NCBI RefSeq assembly: GCF_038003525.1
Contig: NZ_JBBOPI010000001.1
Span: forward strand, 2,037,001-2,101,000
Origin: Solibacillus sp. FSL H8-0538
Lineage (GTDB): Bacteria > Bacillota > Bacilli > Bacillales_A > Planococcaceae
Length of the DNA stretch: 64,000 nucleotides
Reading direction: 5' to 3'
Of this stretch, positions 28,189 to 37,838 are shown one piece after another. The position numbers were made by a program, and so were the translations under genes. The notes beneath the pieces were generated by a model. That model had not been told where the DNA came from and did not search any database. It saw only the letters and a list, made by a program, of their open reading frames with translations. Every line of letters starts with the position of its first letter. Position 1 is the first letter of the stretch.

Positions 28189-29139
28189 CTACTTGCGATC
28201 CAGTCGTACGCGCGGATCAACAACGCCGTACAGTAAATCGATTAGTAAATTAATCATGACATACATAAATGTTACCGCGAGAACGACCCCTTGAATAACC
28301 ACAAAATCACGGCGCACAATCGAGTTCATAATGAGCTGGCCAAGTCCTGGTATATTAAAAATCGTTTCTACGACAACCGCCCCTGTCACCAATGTCCCAA
28401 ATGTTTGACCAATGACTGTCAAAATCGGTAAAAAAGCATTTCGGAACGCATGCTTCATTAGCACATTCCATTCCTTCATGCCTTTTGCACGTGCTGTTTT
28501 AATATAGTTTAAATTGAGCACATCCAACATTGAAGAACGGGTCATCCGTGTAATAAGTGCGGCTTGAATGGTGCCAAGTGAAATCGCCGGTAAAATTAAA
28601 TATTTGACATGCTCCCATAAACCGTCCTCTAGCGGTGCATATCCGGCAACGGGTAACCATTGCAGCTTCACCCCGACGACAAGCATTAACAATAAACCAA
28701 GTAAGAAGCTGGGTACGGCCATCCCAAATAATGACATGCCCATTAATGTAGCGTCTGTCGCGGAGCCGCGTTTATAGGAGGCAATAATCCCGAACGGAAT
28801 TGCTAACACTAAGGCAATTACTTGTGCGATCACCGCTAGTGAAAAAGTTGGTCCAACATGCTCGGCAATCGCCTCTGTGACCGGCATTTTCATAAAGAGT
28901 GAGTTGCCAAGGTCGCCTTGCAGTAACCCTGCTACCCAACTAATATATTGTTCGTGAATTGGTCGATTAAACCCTAGCTCTTCATTGAGCGCCTCAATTT
29001 GCTCCTGTGTCGCCTCCATCCCTAATATCGTAGCAGCAGGATCCCCTGGTGTAATATGAATAATGAGGAAAATAACGATCGACACAACGAAAAGAACGGG
29101 AATAATCGATAAAAGTCGTTTAAAAATATAAGCAAACAT
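28189..29139 (-). CDS. Oligopeptide/dipeptide ABC permease, OppB/DppB type
   Basis: 316 residues from the ATG at 29139, with AAGGGGAATTGTCA; the TTG two codons earlier is too close to that site. Six membrane segments, ITPGDPA near the start and the EAA loop YIKTARAKGMKEWNVLMKHA. With OppC it forms the peptide channel. Confidence 0.92.
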   Translation of the reverse strand: MFAYIFKRLLSIIPVLFVVSIVIFLIIHITPGDPAATILGMEATQEQIEALNEELGFNRPIHEQYISWVAGLLQGDLGNSLFMKMPVTEAIAEHVGPTFSLAVIAQVIALVLAIPFGIIASYKRGSATDATLMGMSLFGMAVPSFLLGLLLMLVVGVKLQWLPVAGYAPLEDGLWEHVKYLILPAISLGTIQAALITRMTRSSMLDVLNLNYIKTARAKGMKEWNVLMKHAFRNAFLPILTVIGQTFGTLVTGAVVVETIFNIPGLGQLIMNSIVRRDFVVIQGVVLAVTFMYVMINLLIDLLYGVVDPRVRLDRK

Positions 29140-29207
29140 TGACAATTCCCCTTAAATAAATAGTGGTAAAAATAGTATAACTTGCTAGAAAGTAATTGGA
29201 AATGGAT

Positions 29208-29238
29208 AAAGAGGTTGTCTTCAAGAGACAACCTCTTT
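29208..29238. terminator. Hairpin between the binding protein and permease genes
   Basis: AAAGAGGTTGTCT pairs perfectly with AGACAACCTCTTT. On the minus strand only TTTATCC follows, so it should be a leaky terminator or a 3' RNA stabiliser. Either would give more binding protein than permease, as is common in Opp operons. Confidence 0.7.
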
Positions 29239-29275
29239 TTGCGGCAAAGGCCTAGTTAAAAGAACAGGACCGCTA

Positions 29276-30859
29276 TTATTTAGCTAATTTTGCATTCCAT
29301 ACAACTGGTGCTTCAAATAGCTCAAAGCCTTCTAAATCTTTATTAATTGCAACAACACCGTTATAGTGGCCGATGACTGTTGATGATGCATACTCATACA
29401 TATACGTTTGTACTTTTTCCCACTCTGCTTTTGCTTCTTCAGGAGTTGAAGCTGCACGCGCTGCCGCTAAACCAGCCTTAATTGTTTCGTTATCAAGTCC
29501 AGCCCAGTCAGGTGTTACTGCTAATAATTGTGCAGGTGTAATTTGGTAACCTGTGCTCGCTACGAAAATATCCCAAGTAGATCGGTCATTTTTCGTTTCT
29601 AACCACGTTGGGAAGTCGAAAGTTTCAACTTTAACATTCATGCCGATTTGGCGTAATTGTTCTTGGATTACTAATGTAGCTGTGTACATCTCGTTATAAT
29701 CTTTTGTTGTTAATAATGTAATTTCTTCACCGTTATAACCCGCTTCAGCAAGTAATTTTTTTGCTTTTTCTGCATCTGCTTGGTTATAGTACTCAGCGCC
29801 CGCTTCTGTTGACCACTGTGTTTGGTTTTGGTTTAAATAACCTGGTGCTAATGCATAAAGCTCTGGTTTTGCAAAGCTTGCTAACATAATTTCTTCGTTG
29901 TTAAACGCTGCTAGTACGGCTTGACGAATTTCTTCATTTGCTAACACACCTTCATTTGTATTGAAGAAAGCTGTTAACGTACCACCTGGGAATGTTTGAA
30001 GTTCGACATTTGGATCCGACGCTAATTGGTCATAGTTTTCGATTGGAATACTATCCGCGATATCATACTCACCAGTTTGAACACCCGCAATACGCGTAGA
30101 GTGATCTGTTACGAAATGATAGTAAAGATTTTCTGTTGGTGCTGTAATTTCACCCGTAAAGCCGCTTGCATCGCCTTCAAGTGATACGTAATCAGCGTTA
30201 CGTACTAAATGGATATACTGATCTTGCTTCCACTCTTGGAATTTATAAGCACCTGTTCCGATATACTCAGAGAACCCTTCTGCAGTAGCTGATTCAACAA
30301 TTTCTTTAGGCATAATTGCTGGGAATTGTGCTTGAGAAGCCATCAAAATTAATACATCTGAAGTAGCTGTTTTCGTTGTTAATTCAACTGTATATGGATC
30401 AACTTCTGTAAAGTTTGCGCCTTCTAAAAGTGCTTTTGCACGAGACGAAGTGACTAACCAACGATTCATTGATGCAACAACGTCCGCTGCAGTCATTTCG
30501 TTGCCGTTATGGAATTTAACGCCTTCACGTAATTTGATTGTGTAGGTTTTGCCATCTTCGCTCACTTCATAAGACTCAGCTAATACTGGCTGTGGTTCAT
30601 AGTTTTTATCCAGTTGGAATAATTGTTGATAAATATTCCCAGCGATATCAAGAGCAACAGCTGATACAGTTTGCGCTGAATCCAGTGTTGGTGGTTGTGC
30701 AGTTAATGCAATGTTTAGTGTGTCACGGTATTCTACTGCTTGATCTGCTTGCGATGTTTCATTTGTGCTAGTAGAAGATGAATCTTTGTCGCCACATGCA
30801 ACTAATGCCGTTGATAATAGTAATGCTGCAAGTGGTAATTGCCATTTTCTTAACTTCAT
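29276..30859 (-). CDS. Peptide ABC transporter substrate-binding lipoprotein
   Basis: 527 residues of the family 5 solute-binding type (OppA/DppE/AppA). A lipoprotein signal ends in LVAC (Cys22), followed by a Ser/Thr linker. YEPQPVLAESYEVSEDGKTY and KLREGVKFHNGNEMTAADVV are the family signatures. It captures peptides outside the membrane for the permease encoded downstream. It is the first gene of the five-gene operon. Confidence 0.93.
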   Translation of the reverse strand: MKLRKWQLPLAALLLSTALVACGDKDSSSTSTNETSQADQAVEYRDTLNIALTAQPPTLDSAQTVSAVALDIAGNIYQQLFQLDKNYEPQPVLAESYEVSEDGKTYTIKLREGVKFHNGNEMTAADVVASMNRWLVTSSRAKALLEGANFTEVDPYTVELTTKTATSDVLILMASQAQFPAIMPKEIVESATAEGFSEYIGTGAYKFQEWKQDQYIHLVRNADYVSLEGDASGFTGEITAPTENLYYHFVTDHSTRIAGVQTGEYDIADSIPIENYDQLASDPNVELQTFPGGTLTAFFNTNEGVLANEEIRQAVLAAFNNEEIMLASFAKPELYALAPGYLNQNQTQWSTEAGAEYYNQADAEKAKKLLAEAGYNGEEITLLTTKDYNEMYTATLVIQEQLRQIGMNVKVETFDFPTWLETKNDRSTWDIFVASTGYQITPAQLLAVTPDWAGLDNETIKAGLAAARAASTPEEAKAEWEKVQTYMYEYASSTVIGHYNGVVAINKDLEGFELFEAPVVWNAKLAK

Positions 30860-31157
30860 AATCGAACTCCCTTTTCTTGTAATTATTAGCTTATCTTAAA
30901 AACATATCAGTTTACTATGTTTTAATATGAATTAATAATATGTTAAATTCATAATGATTGTCAACAAAATCTTAATAATCTTTTTGTAATTTTTGTAAAA
31001 CGTATTCGAAATGCCTATTCGTGCCCGTTTACACGCGGGCACGCTGCTTGAGAGCCCGAAGTGAACGTAAACGCTCCACCACTTGAGGGCAGATTGCGAC
31101 TTCGAGCGTGCGGTACGAATGACTAGACATTACTAAAAAGTTATACTTTCATATCCA
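30860..31157. other. Promoter region of the Opp operon with a repeat segment
   Basis: A/T-rich promoter region, then a GC-rich segment at 31021-31115: hairpin GTGCCCG/CGGGCAC followed by GCCCGAAGTGAACGTAAACG and GGGCAGATTGCGACTTCGAG, related to 10200-10290. No gene seen. Confidence 0.55.
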
Positions 31158-31200
31158 CTAAAAAAGAGCTCTACCGCATGCAGTCGGTACAACCCTCTTC
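31158..31200 (-). terminator. Terminator after ppnP
   Basis: AAGAGGG-GTACCG pairs with CGGTAGAGCTCTT with small bulges, followed by TTTTTTAG on the minus strand, just after the stop at 31206. Confidence 0.7.
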
Positions 31201-31205
31201 CTAAA

Positions 31206-31520
31206 TTATTCTTCTAGATATGAGCAGCAGTAATCCGTTACCGCATGCACTTTTAGTTGGAACTTATCATTCGCCGGCACGTAAAAAATGCCGCTGCCTT
31301 CGATTGTTTGCCACTCGCCATCTGTTAGTTTATATGAGAGATGCCCTGCTGTAATTGCCATTTCTTCCTTAAGTGCTGTTGAAAATTCATATTCCCCTGG
31401 CAACATAATGCCTAATGTTTTTTTCGTGCCATCCGGTAAAATGGCAGTTCGGCTCGTCACTTTCCCGTCGAAGTAAATATTTGCTTGCTTGTCTAATGTT
31501 ACGTTTACTAATTGTGTCAT
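31206..31520 (-). CDS. ppnP: Pyrimidine/purine nucleoside phosphorylase (DUF1255)
   Basis: 104 residues from the ATG at 31520, with AAGGATGGGAATT upstream. It is a small cupin: NIYFDGKVTSRT, GIMLPGEYEFSTA, EEMAITAGHLSYKL and FYVPANDKFQL match the YaiE/PpnP family. These enzymes split several nucleosides with phosphate to the free base and ribose-1-phosphate. It stands alone. The nearby sirtuin gene makes a nucleotide-salvage link possible but unproven. Confidence 0.9.
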   Translation of the reverse strand: MTQLVNVTLDKQANIYFDGKVTSRTAILPDGTKKTLGIMLPGEYEFSTALKEEMAITAGHLSYKLTDGEWQTIEGSGIFYVPANDKFQLKVHAVTDYCCSYLEE

Positions 31521-31616
31521 AATTCCCATCCTTTTTGCTTAATTAATTCACTATAGCATATTTACGAAATGAAAATTCAGACTATTTTTAGATGAGATTA
31601 ATGCTAAATAGGGATG

Positions 31617-32324
31617 TTATAACAATCCATCCACCTCAGCCAATACATCCCCTACTTTCCCTTGGATGACGAGGTCAAAATCATGTGCATGCTGTGCAAC
31701 GTCTAAGTTAATATACACTAGCTTGCCGCGCGTCATGGCTGGTAGCTGGTTGACCGGATATACTTCTAAGCTCGTACCGATGACAATAACTAAATCAGCC
31801 TGCTGAATTGCCCGCAGTGAATTTGTCCACGCCCTTTCAGGCAACGTCTCGCCAAATAGCACAACATTTGGACGAAGTGGACCACTACAATACGTACAAC
31901 ACGCATCCGCTAAAAATCCACCTAGCTGACCCGGCTTGCCGCATTCACGACAACGTACTGTTTGAATATTGCCATGTAGCTCTTCCACCTGTTCACTACC
32001 TGCTAGTTGATGGAAGCGGTCCACATTTTGCGTAGCTACAAGCGCTACAAGCCCACGAAGCTCCCAGTTAGCAAGAATATCATGCCCTGCATGTGGCTTG
32101 CAATTAGCCAGTGCCTTTATCCGCATTTGATAAAACTCACGGAATAACGGGTAATTATGCTCCAGTGCGTCAACACACGCTACTGTGCGCGGATCAATAT
32201 TACGCCACCAGCCCGACTCAGAACGAAAATCCGGCACCCCGCTTTCAGTTGACATCCCGGCCCCCGTTAGTACAACGGTATTAGTTGATGCTAAAAGCCA
32301 GTCCTTTAATGTAGATATTGACAT
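31617..32324 (-). CDS. Compact Sir2-family protein deacylase
   Basis: 235 residues from the ATG at 32324, with GGAGTGAGACCG; longer in-frame starts have no ribosome site. LTGAGMSTESGVPDFRS (19-35), QNVD (99-102), catalytic His117 in ELHGN, zinc cysteines 125, 128, 143 and 146, and VVIGTSLEVYPV. This is the normal bacterial CobB/SrtN size and should remove acyl groups from lysine using NAD. It is a distant paralogue of the sirtuin half at 5026-6414. Confidence 0.93.
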   Translation of the reverse strand: MSISTLKDWLLASTNTVVLTGAGMSTESGVPDFRSESGWWRNIDPRTVACVDALEHNYPLFREFYQMRIKALANCKPHAGHDILANWELRGLVALVATQNVDRFHQLAGSEQVEELHGNIQTVRCRECGKPGQLGGFLADACCTYCSGPLRPNVVLFGETLPERAWTNSLRAIQQADLVIVIGTSLEVYPVNQLPAMTRGKLVYINLDVAQHAHDFDLVIQGKVGDVLAEVDGLL

Positions 32325-32443
32325 CGGTCTCACTCCTTCACGTAAATGGGTGACTATTTCATACCTAATATTTTCCACCATCTAACACGCTAACACAATT
32401 AAAAAGATATATCTCACCTAAAGTAGTAATTGTTTAAACAAAA

Positions 32444-32482
32444 AAAGACCTGAGTCCGGTATTAAACCGGATTCAGGTCTTT
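32444..32482 (-). terminator. Terminator after the cold-shock gene
   Basis: AAAGACCTGAGTCCGGT pairs, one mismatch, with ACCGGATTCAGGTCTTT, followed by T residues on the minus strand. Confidence 0.9.
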
Positions 32483-32499
32483 AAACAAATTCCGAAGAA

Positions 32500-32700
32500 T
32501 TAAAGTTTTACGATGTTTGTTGCTTGTGGTCCACGGTTGCCTTCTTCTACTGAGAATTCAACTTTTTGACCTTCGTCAAGTGATTTGAAACCGTCACCTT
32601 GGATAGCTGAGAAGTGAGCGAATACGTCGTTTCCGCCTTCTACTTCGATGAAACCGAAACCTTTTTCTGCGTTAAACCATTTTACTGTACCTTGTGTCAT
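32500..32700 (-). CDS. Cold-shock protein (CspA family)
   Basis: 66 residues from the ATG at 32700, preceded by GGAGGTCATTCAA. It has the nucleic-acid-binding motifs KGFGF (13-17) and VFAHF (26-30) of the five-strand barrel. It acts as an RNA chaperone in the cytoplasm. The A/T-rich stretch of roughly 150 bases upstream fits the long leader usual for csp genes, which controls translation in the cold. Confidence 0.96.
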   Translation of the reverse strand: MTQGTVKWFNAEKGFGFIEVEGGNDVFAHFSAIQGDGFKSLDEGQKVEFSVEEGNRGPQATNIVKL

Positions 32701-33020
32701 TTGAATGACCTCCAATAATAAATTTAAAAATACTCGTTTTTTCAAGGGATCAAAAAAATTCACTTATTACAAAAAGTACCGAACAAACACGATTACTCTT
32801 TGTAATAGGTGAATTCAATTTTTCCTATTGAAGGAATATAATTATTACCCTTATAGTATAACAGCTTAACCAATTTGTCAAACATAATTTCGGGATTTTT
32901 TTTGAGTACCTTGTGAACATCGGCTTTTCTTTCTAATTGGGGTGAGCGGATTGTGGATGAGCATGGCGAGATAATATGTACTTCAACGTAAATTACTTGT
33001 AATGCTACCTAACCGACTTT

Positions 33021-33257
33021 TTAGGAAGGACTGCGATGATCTGCCTTTGGAATATATACATTATATAGCCCACGCTGATCATCTGGTAAAGAACGAAGCG
33101 CCAAAAACGAAAAGTACTCACCACAGACGCCCTTATTCGTAAAAATTTTACCAAGCGAATTCCCCGACTGTTCGCGGTATGTTGTATGCGCCTTTACTAA
33201 ATTATTTTCTTTTATTGTCTTAGCAATCTTTTTTTTAAGCTTTTTAAAGAAACTCAT
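33021..33257 (-). pseudogene. N-terminal remnant of a NERD-domain protein
   Basis: 78 residues with a ribosome site but ending early. NKGVCGEYFSFLALRSLP and LYNVYIPKA correspond to NKGKYGEYLTSRII and LVNVYVPK in the intact NERD protein at 50945-51634. The strands carrying the catalytic Asp and ExK are missing, so it cannot be an active nuclease. Downstream sequence does not continue the domain in any frame I could follow. Confidence 0.6.
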
Positions 33258-33818
33258 GATCTCGCTCCTTACTATATTTTTTTCGGGTTCTCTGTCTCGT
33301 ATGGAGGGCCGAAATAATTACGTTTAATTAATTTTTATTAAATTTATTATGGCCATTTGTTCAAATAGCCATAATTGATATACGACTTATTTGAAATTAA
33401 GCGCCCATGACACATATTTACGGATAAGTTGTATCTAGAATTGGTCAATCCGCACATTTTGTTAAAAAAATTCCGTCAATAATATAACTTTACTTAAAAA
33501 AAGATTGAGCAATTTGAATTTTAGAGATGACCGTTTTTTATGCGATTATCCTTTTAGATGCTAAAACACTCATTCTTCTTCAAAATTATGGGTATGTAAG
33601 GGAGTGAATCCTGCTTTAGATAGTGAGCAAATGTAAATTTTGTCCTTCCATTTGTTTTATGGATCGCCTTTGATTTCTTGAGTGGTTAAGGGTGTGCCTC
33701 TGCATCTTATTAATTTAGTTTCGTATATTTTAAACTTAAAAAGCTAACAATGGAATTAATATGGAGTTTTACCGTTCTTCCAAAAATGCTTTTTTACATA
33801 TAGAGGTGAGGGATGTAC
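33258..33818. other. Upstream region of the germination operon
   Basis: 561 bases, A/T rich, no gene seen. A forespore (sigma-G) promoter is expected near its right end but I could not pick one with confidence. Confidence 0.4.
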
Positions 33819-35294
33819 ATGTTTTGGAAAAAACAATCAAATGAAAATAAGCATGATTCTCAATCAAACGCAGAATCAGAATTATCAATAGAAGCTCTAA
33901 AAAAAGCCCTCGTTCAAATGGATGATGCGGAATTTGTGGAAATCAACATTTCTGAAAATCGAAATGTTGATCTTATCTACGTAAGAACCCTTATTGACCA
34001 AGAAAGATTAAATGAAAGCATTGTAAAACCTTTATCTAACTGTTCCAAACAATCCATTCAGGAATGCAATGTTCACTCAACAATAAACTCTATTTCCACT
34101 TTTAAAGAAGCAAAAAAGCAGCTGTTTAAAGGAGCAGTCTTGTTATTTGACTCTTCGTCAAACCTTTGGTTCGCTATCCCTTTAGAAAATCCACTTGGAC
34201 GTGCAATTGAACCATCCGATACTGAAACCATCCTTTTAGGAACAAAAGACAGCTTCAGTGAACAGCTAGAACAAAATATTACGCTCATTCGTAGACGTCT
34301 TCCAACACATGATCTGAAAACAGAGAAGTTCACCGTTGGTTCTTTAAGTGAGACAAATGTGGTCTTATTATACATAGAAGGGCTGACCAATCCAGAATTT
34401 GTTTCAACCGCCAAAAAGAAGATTTCGGAAATTAATTATGATCTCTTCTTTGATTCTTCTCAAGTAGCGGCATTCATGGAGGAACATCATGACAGTATTT
34501 TTCCTCAGTTTCAGCAAACTGACCGACCTGATGTTGTTGCTTATTCTTTGGGATTAGGAAAAATTACGATTTTGGTAGATAATACGCCTTTTGCTCTCGT
34601 TGCCCCAATTACTATTTTTCATTTGTTCCAATCACCAGAGGATAATATTAATCGATGGGTAGTTGCCAGTTTTTTGCGCATCATCCGATATGTAAGTTTT
34701 ATTCTGTCTATCACATTGATACCATTCTACGTGGCATTAACAACTCATCACTATCAAATGATTCCTTTACAAACACTTTTCGTCCTGGTGGAGTCAAGGA
34801 GCAAGCTTCCGTTCACTCCTTTTTGGGAAGCATTTATCATGTTGATTTTTATTGAAATTATAAAAGAAGCAAGTTTAAGGATGCCAACAAAGACCGGTCA
34901 AACACTTGGGGTTATTGGGGGCATTGTAATTGGTCAAGCAGCAGTTGAGGCTGGTTTGGCAAGTAAGGTGTTAATTGTCATGATAGGGATTTCAACTATC
35001 GGATCCTTTCTTGTTCCTAATTACCTTGTGACAAAGGCGAATTCATTGATTCAATTCATTCTTCTTGTATTTTCTTCGTTTCTTGGGATAGTAGGGATTA
35101 TTCTGGCAATGATTATCATTTTAGCCCACCTTAATAGCTTGTCTTCACTCAAGCAGCCATATTTATCCCCTGTTGCCCCTTTCTACGGAAAAGATTGGCT
35201 TGACCTATTCATTCGAGGGCCTTTAGTCAAAATGAAGGAGCGTCCAGAACATCTTAAACCGCTGAAGATGAAGAGATATCAAACTAGGAGATGA
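33819..35294 (+). CDS. Spore germinant receptor subunit A (GerAA/GerKA family)
   Basis: 491 residues from the ATG at 33819, nine bases after the GAGGTGAGGG site; the ATG at 33813 is only three bases away from it. The N-terminal 270 residues are hydrophilic with YIEGLTNPEFV and FPQFQQTDRPDVVA; about five membrane segments follow, with RLPTKTGQTLG-like RMPTKTGQTLGVIGG near 375. It sits in the inner spore membrane as part of a nutrient receptor with the next two products. Confidence 0.93.
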   Translation: MFWKKQSNENKHDSQSNAESELSIEALKKALVQMDDAEFVEINISENRNVDLIYVRTLIDQERLNESIVKPLSNCSKQSIQECNVHSTINSISTFKEAKKQLFKGAVLLFDSSSNLWFAIPLENPLGRAIEPSDTETILLGTKDSFSEQLEQNITLIRRRLPTHDLKTEKFTVGSLSETNVVLLYIEGLTNPEFVSTAKKKISEINYDLFFDSSQVAAFMEEHHDSIFPQFQQTDRPDVVAYSLGLGKITILVDNTPFALVAPITIFHLFQSPEDNINRWVVASFLRIIRYVSFILSITLIPFYVALTTHHYQMIPLQTLFVLVESRSKLPFTPFWEAFIMLIFIEIIKEASLRMPTKTGQTLGVIGGIVIGQAAVEAGLASKVLIVMIGISTIGSFLVPNYLVTKANSLIQFILLVFSSFLGIVGIILAMIIILAHLNSLSSLKQPYLSPVAPFYGKDWLDLFIRGPLVKMKERPEHLKPLKMKRYQTRR

Positions 35295-35298
35295 ACTG

Positions 35299-36441
35299 AT
35301 GGAAGCCCTTCAATTATTTAATAAGAATGAAACCTATAATGGGTTCTATGTCATGTTGATGGTAAATCGCCTCCAAATGCTTTACTTTTTTTTGATTATG
35401 CCAAGATTTTTGATCCATTCATATATGATTTGGGTGATTATAGCGGTCGGCATATTGTCTCAACTAAACATTCTTCTTTTATCCAAATGGTTTTTAACCC
35501 GGTTTTCTAGCGAAGGATACAACGGATTTGTCCAATTATTCGGAAAAAAACTTGTACGTCTCCTCTCATTCATCGGGTTGTTCTTTATCCTGCTTAAACT
35601 TTTCGTGATTGTGTTAGGATTCTCAGAAATGGTTCAAATATTTATGTTTCCAGCTACAGATTCAAATTGGCTTATCTTTTTTATTCTGTTGTCTTGTTTG
35701 TATGTAGCATGGAAGGGCGTTGAAAAAACTATACGTTTTGTCGTGATTTCATTTTTGTGTACATTTTGGATGTTCTTATTCTTTGCTTTTTTCTTCTTTC
35801 CTCCAATAGCGCAACTCAGTGATTTGTATCCGATTATTCCAATGGAATTAAGCTGGAATTCCTGGAAAGGAATATTTTTAATTTTATCTTCATTTTCAGG
35901 GCCTGAATTTCTGGTATTTTTGGGACCGTGGTTTAAAACAAATAATAAGACATTTCGCTATTTGTCTTATGGCAATGCTCTAACCGTTATAGAGTATGTA
36001 TCCTTATATATGGCGTCCTTATTCTATTTCGGTTCCAATTATTTAAGTAAAAGTCAATTCCCAATTGTCACTATGGCCCGTTATTTTCAAAATCCAGTAA
36101 TTGAACGTATTGATATGGTCATGCTTTCTTTGGAATTATTTAACATCGTCTTTGCGGTTTCAATTTTTCTACTGCTGTTTTATGGAGCATCTAAAATAGC
36201 TACTGGGAAAATGGAGAGACCACCGAGTCGAGTAGGCTTTTTATTCAGTGTATTCATTATTTTAATTGGAATGATTCTTGTGAATGAATGGATTTGGAAG
36301 TCAGATGAAAAGCAGGTTATTTTACTTAATCTTCAAATTTTAGCAGGAAGCTTAAGTTACTTAGTGGTTCCAATTATTATTATCGTAGTGATGAAGATAA
36401 AGGGGTTTAATAAACATGAGACTACGAAAGAAGATGGCTAA
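35299..36441 (+). CDS. Spore germinant receptor subunit B (GerAB permease)
   Basis: 380 residues with about ten membrane segments, of the amino-acid permease-like GerB family. This subunit is thought to form the germinant-binding site. It starts five bases after subunit A and its 3' end overlaps subunit C by 26 bases. Confidence 0.92.
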   Translation: MEALQLFNKNETYNGFYVMLMVNRLQMLYFFLIMPRFLIHSYMIWVIIAVGILSQLNILLLSKWFLTRFSSEGYNGFVQLFGKKLVRLLSFIGLFFILLKLFVIVLGFSEMVQIFMFPATDSNWLIFFILLSCLYVAWKGVEKTIRFVVISFLCTFWMFLFFAFFFFPPIAQLSDLYPIIPMELSWNSWKGIFLILSSFSGPEFLVFLGPWFKTNNKTFRYLSYGNALTVIEYVSLYMASLFYFGSNYLSKSQFPIVTMARYFQNPVIERIDMVMLSLELFNIVFAVSIFLLLFYGASKIATGKMERPPSRVGFLFSVFIILIGMILVNEWIWKSDEKQVILLNLQILAGSLSYLVVPIIIIVVMKIKGFNKHETTKEDG

Positions 36442-37510
36442 AAAATTGTCAATCATATTTATGGCATTATGGTTAACTGGATGTGCCCCTTTTACTGAAA
36501 ATAACATTATTGAAGAGCTTACTCCAGTCACATTTTTATCACTTAGTAAAGGGGATGAAGGTAAAATAAAAATCAGTACTATTTTGCCTTCCCTAAGCAA
36601 AGAAAAAAAGAGTGTAATGACGCAAGAAGTAAGCTTAATAAAGGAGGGATTAAGGAATTTTAATTTAAACTTCTACCAGGAAATGAAATCTGGGCAAATG
36701 CGAATGCTGATAATTAATGAAGACCTCGGAAAAGAGGGGATTATGTCCATTATTAATGTGTTCTTGACTGATCCGGATATTTCTTTGAGGATGTATTTAG
36801 TTATCGTAAAAGGAAATTTTGAAGAATACTTGGAAAATCAATTGGACAAACAAGAAAATCTTGATTACTCTTTTTACCGAATGCTGAAGCACTATGAGGA
36901 AAAAAATCAGGGAGAATTAAGTGTCGTTAATCTACATGAATTTAAAAATTGGTTATATACTCCTTATTCAGATCCTTTCTTACCTGTATTCAATATAGAA
37001 AATGACGCAATCAGCTATGAAGGTACAGCCCTGTTTCAAAATGATAAACTAGTTGAAATAATAACAACTTTTGATGATCGTATCTTCCAGCTGTTAAACA
37101 ACGATCACTACTTAGCAGTTTTACCGATCCCAGAACTAAAAGTTGTTTTAGGTCATGTTAGGTCTAAAACGAAAGTGGATATCAATAAAAGCTTGTCTAC
37201 AATGACCTATACAGTGAATATAGACTCAAGAATTGAAGAATACCGGGGAGAAAAGCAATTATTTGACCCAAAGGATTTAGAAGATTTGAAAAAAAATATC
37301 CAATCCAATCTTGAAAAACAAACTCAAGAACTAGTAAAAAAGATGCAAGAATTGAATGTGGATCCATTACAGCTAGGCATCCATACATTAAAACCATTCT
37401 CAAAACCAATGGATGAAAAAAAATGGATTGGACTTTTCGAGAAGATGGACATTAAGATTGATTATCAGTTTAATATTGAGCCTTTGACGGATTCAAACGC
37501 AAAAAGTTAA
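36416..37510 (+). CDS. Spore germinant receptor subunit C (GerAC lipoprotein)
   Basis: 364 residues. The N-terminal signal ends in LTGC (Cys near 20), giving a lipid anchor, and the C-terminal third has the Ger(x)C domain pattern, ending FEKMDIKIDYQFNIE. It faces the outer side of the inner spore membrane. Its start lies inside the end of subunit B, so the three genes are coupled. No terminator is obvious after it. Confidence 0.92.
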   Translation: MRLRKKMAKKLSIIFMALWLTGCAPFTENNIIEELTPVTFLSLSKGDEGKIKISTILPSLSKEKKSVMTQEVSLIKEGLRNFNLNFYQEMKSGQMRMLIINEDLGKEGIMSIINVFLTDPDISLRMYLVIVKGNFEEYLENQLDKQENLDYSFYRMLKHYEEKNQGELSVVNLHEFKNWLYTPYSDPFLPVFNIENDAISYEGTALFQNDKLVEIITTFDDRIFQLLNNDHYLAVLPIPELKVVLGHVRSKTKVDINKSLSTMTYTVNIDSRIEEYRGEKQLFDPKDLEDLKKNIQSNLEKQTQELVKKMQELNVDPLQLGIHTLKPFSKPMDEKKWIGLFEKMDIKIDYQFNIEPLTDSNAKS

Positions 37511-37838
37511 TTACAATAAAAGCAAAAAACGCACTCACGTGTATGGTAAAGTCTTTTTATAAAACTAAAGATTGCTTATTAGAGAATAAAAAAAGCGATT
37601 TAAATCCCACCGTAAAACCCAATAGAAAATATAATAAATGAAAAATCATTTTCGGTAAAGATTTGAGAAGGACCTTCAACTATAAGATTCTCTTTTACTG
37701 CAAGTATTTTAAATTCGGCAGAGTTGAAAGAAATGACGATTAAATAAGTCACGTCAAATACCTATATGTATACATCATAGCTACTAGTTGTCCTGTAGAG
37801 GAGAGAAAGCGAAGCGCGGTAGGAAAGATGAACAATAT
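37511..37838. other. Region with possible MFS gene debris
   Basis: No intact gene. On the minus strand a short open stretch around 37600-37660 reads like a membrane helix (FIIFSIGFYGGI) and could be further 3' debris of the MFS gene next to it. Confidence 0.3.

Noticed and set aside
33258-33812. Forespore promoter before the germination operon
   Set aside because: Expected from biology, but no stretch matched the sigma-G pattern well enough to report a position.
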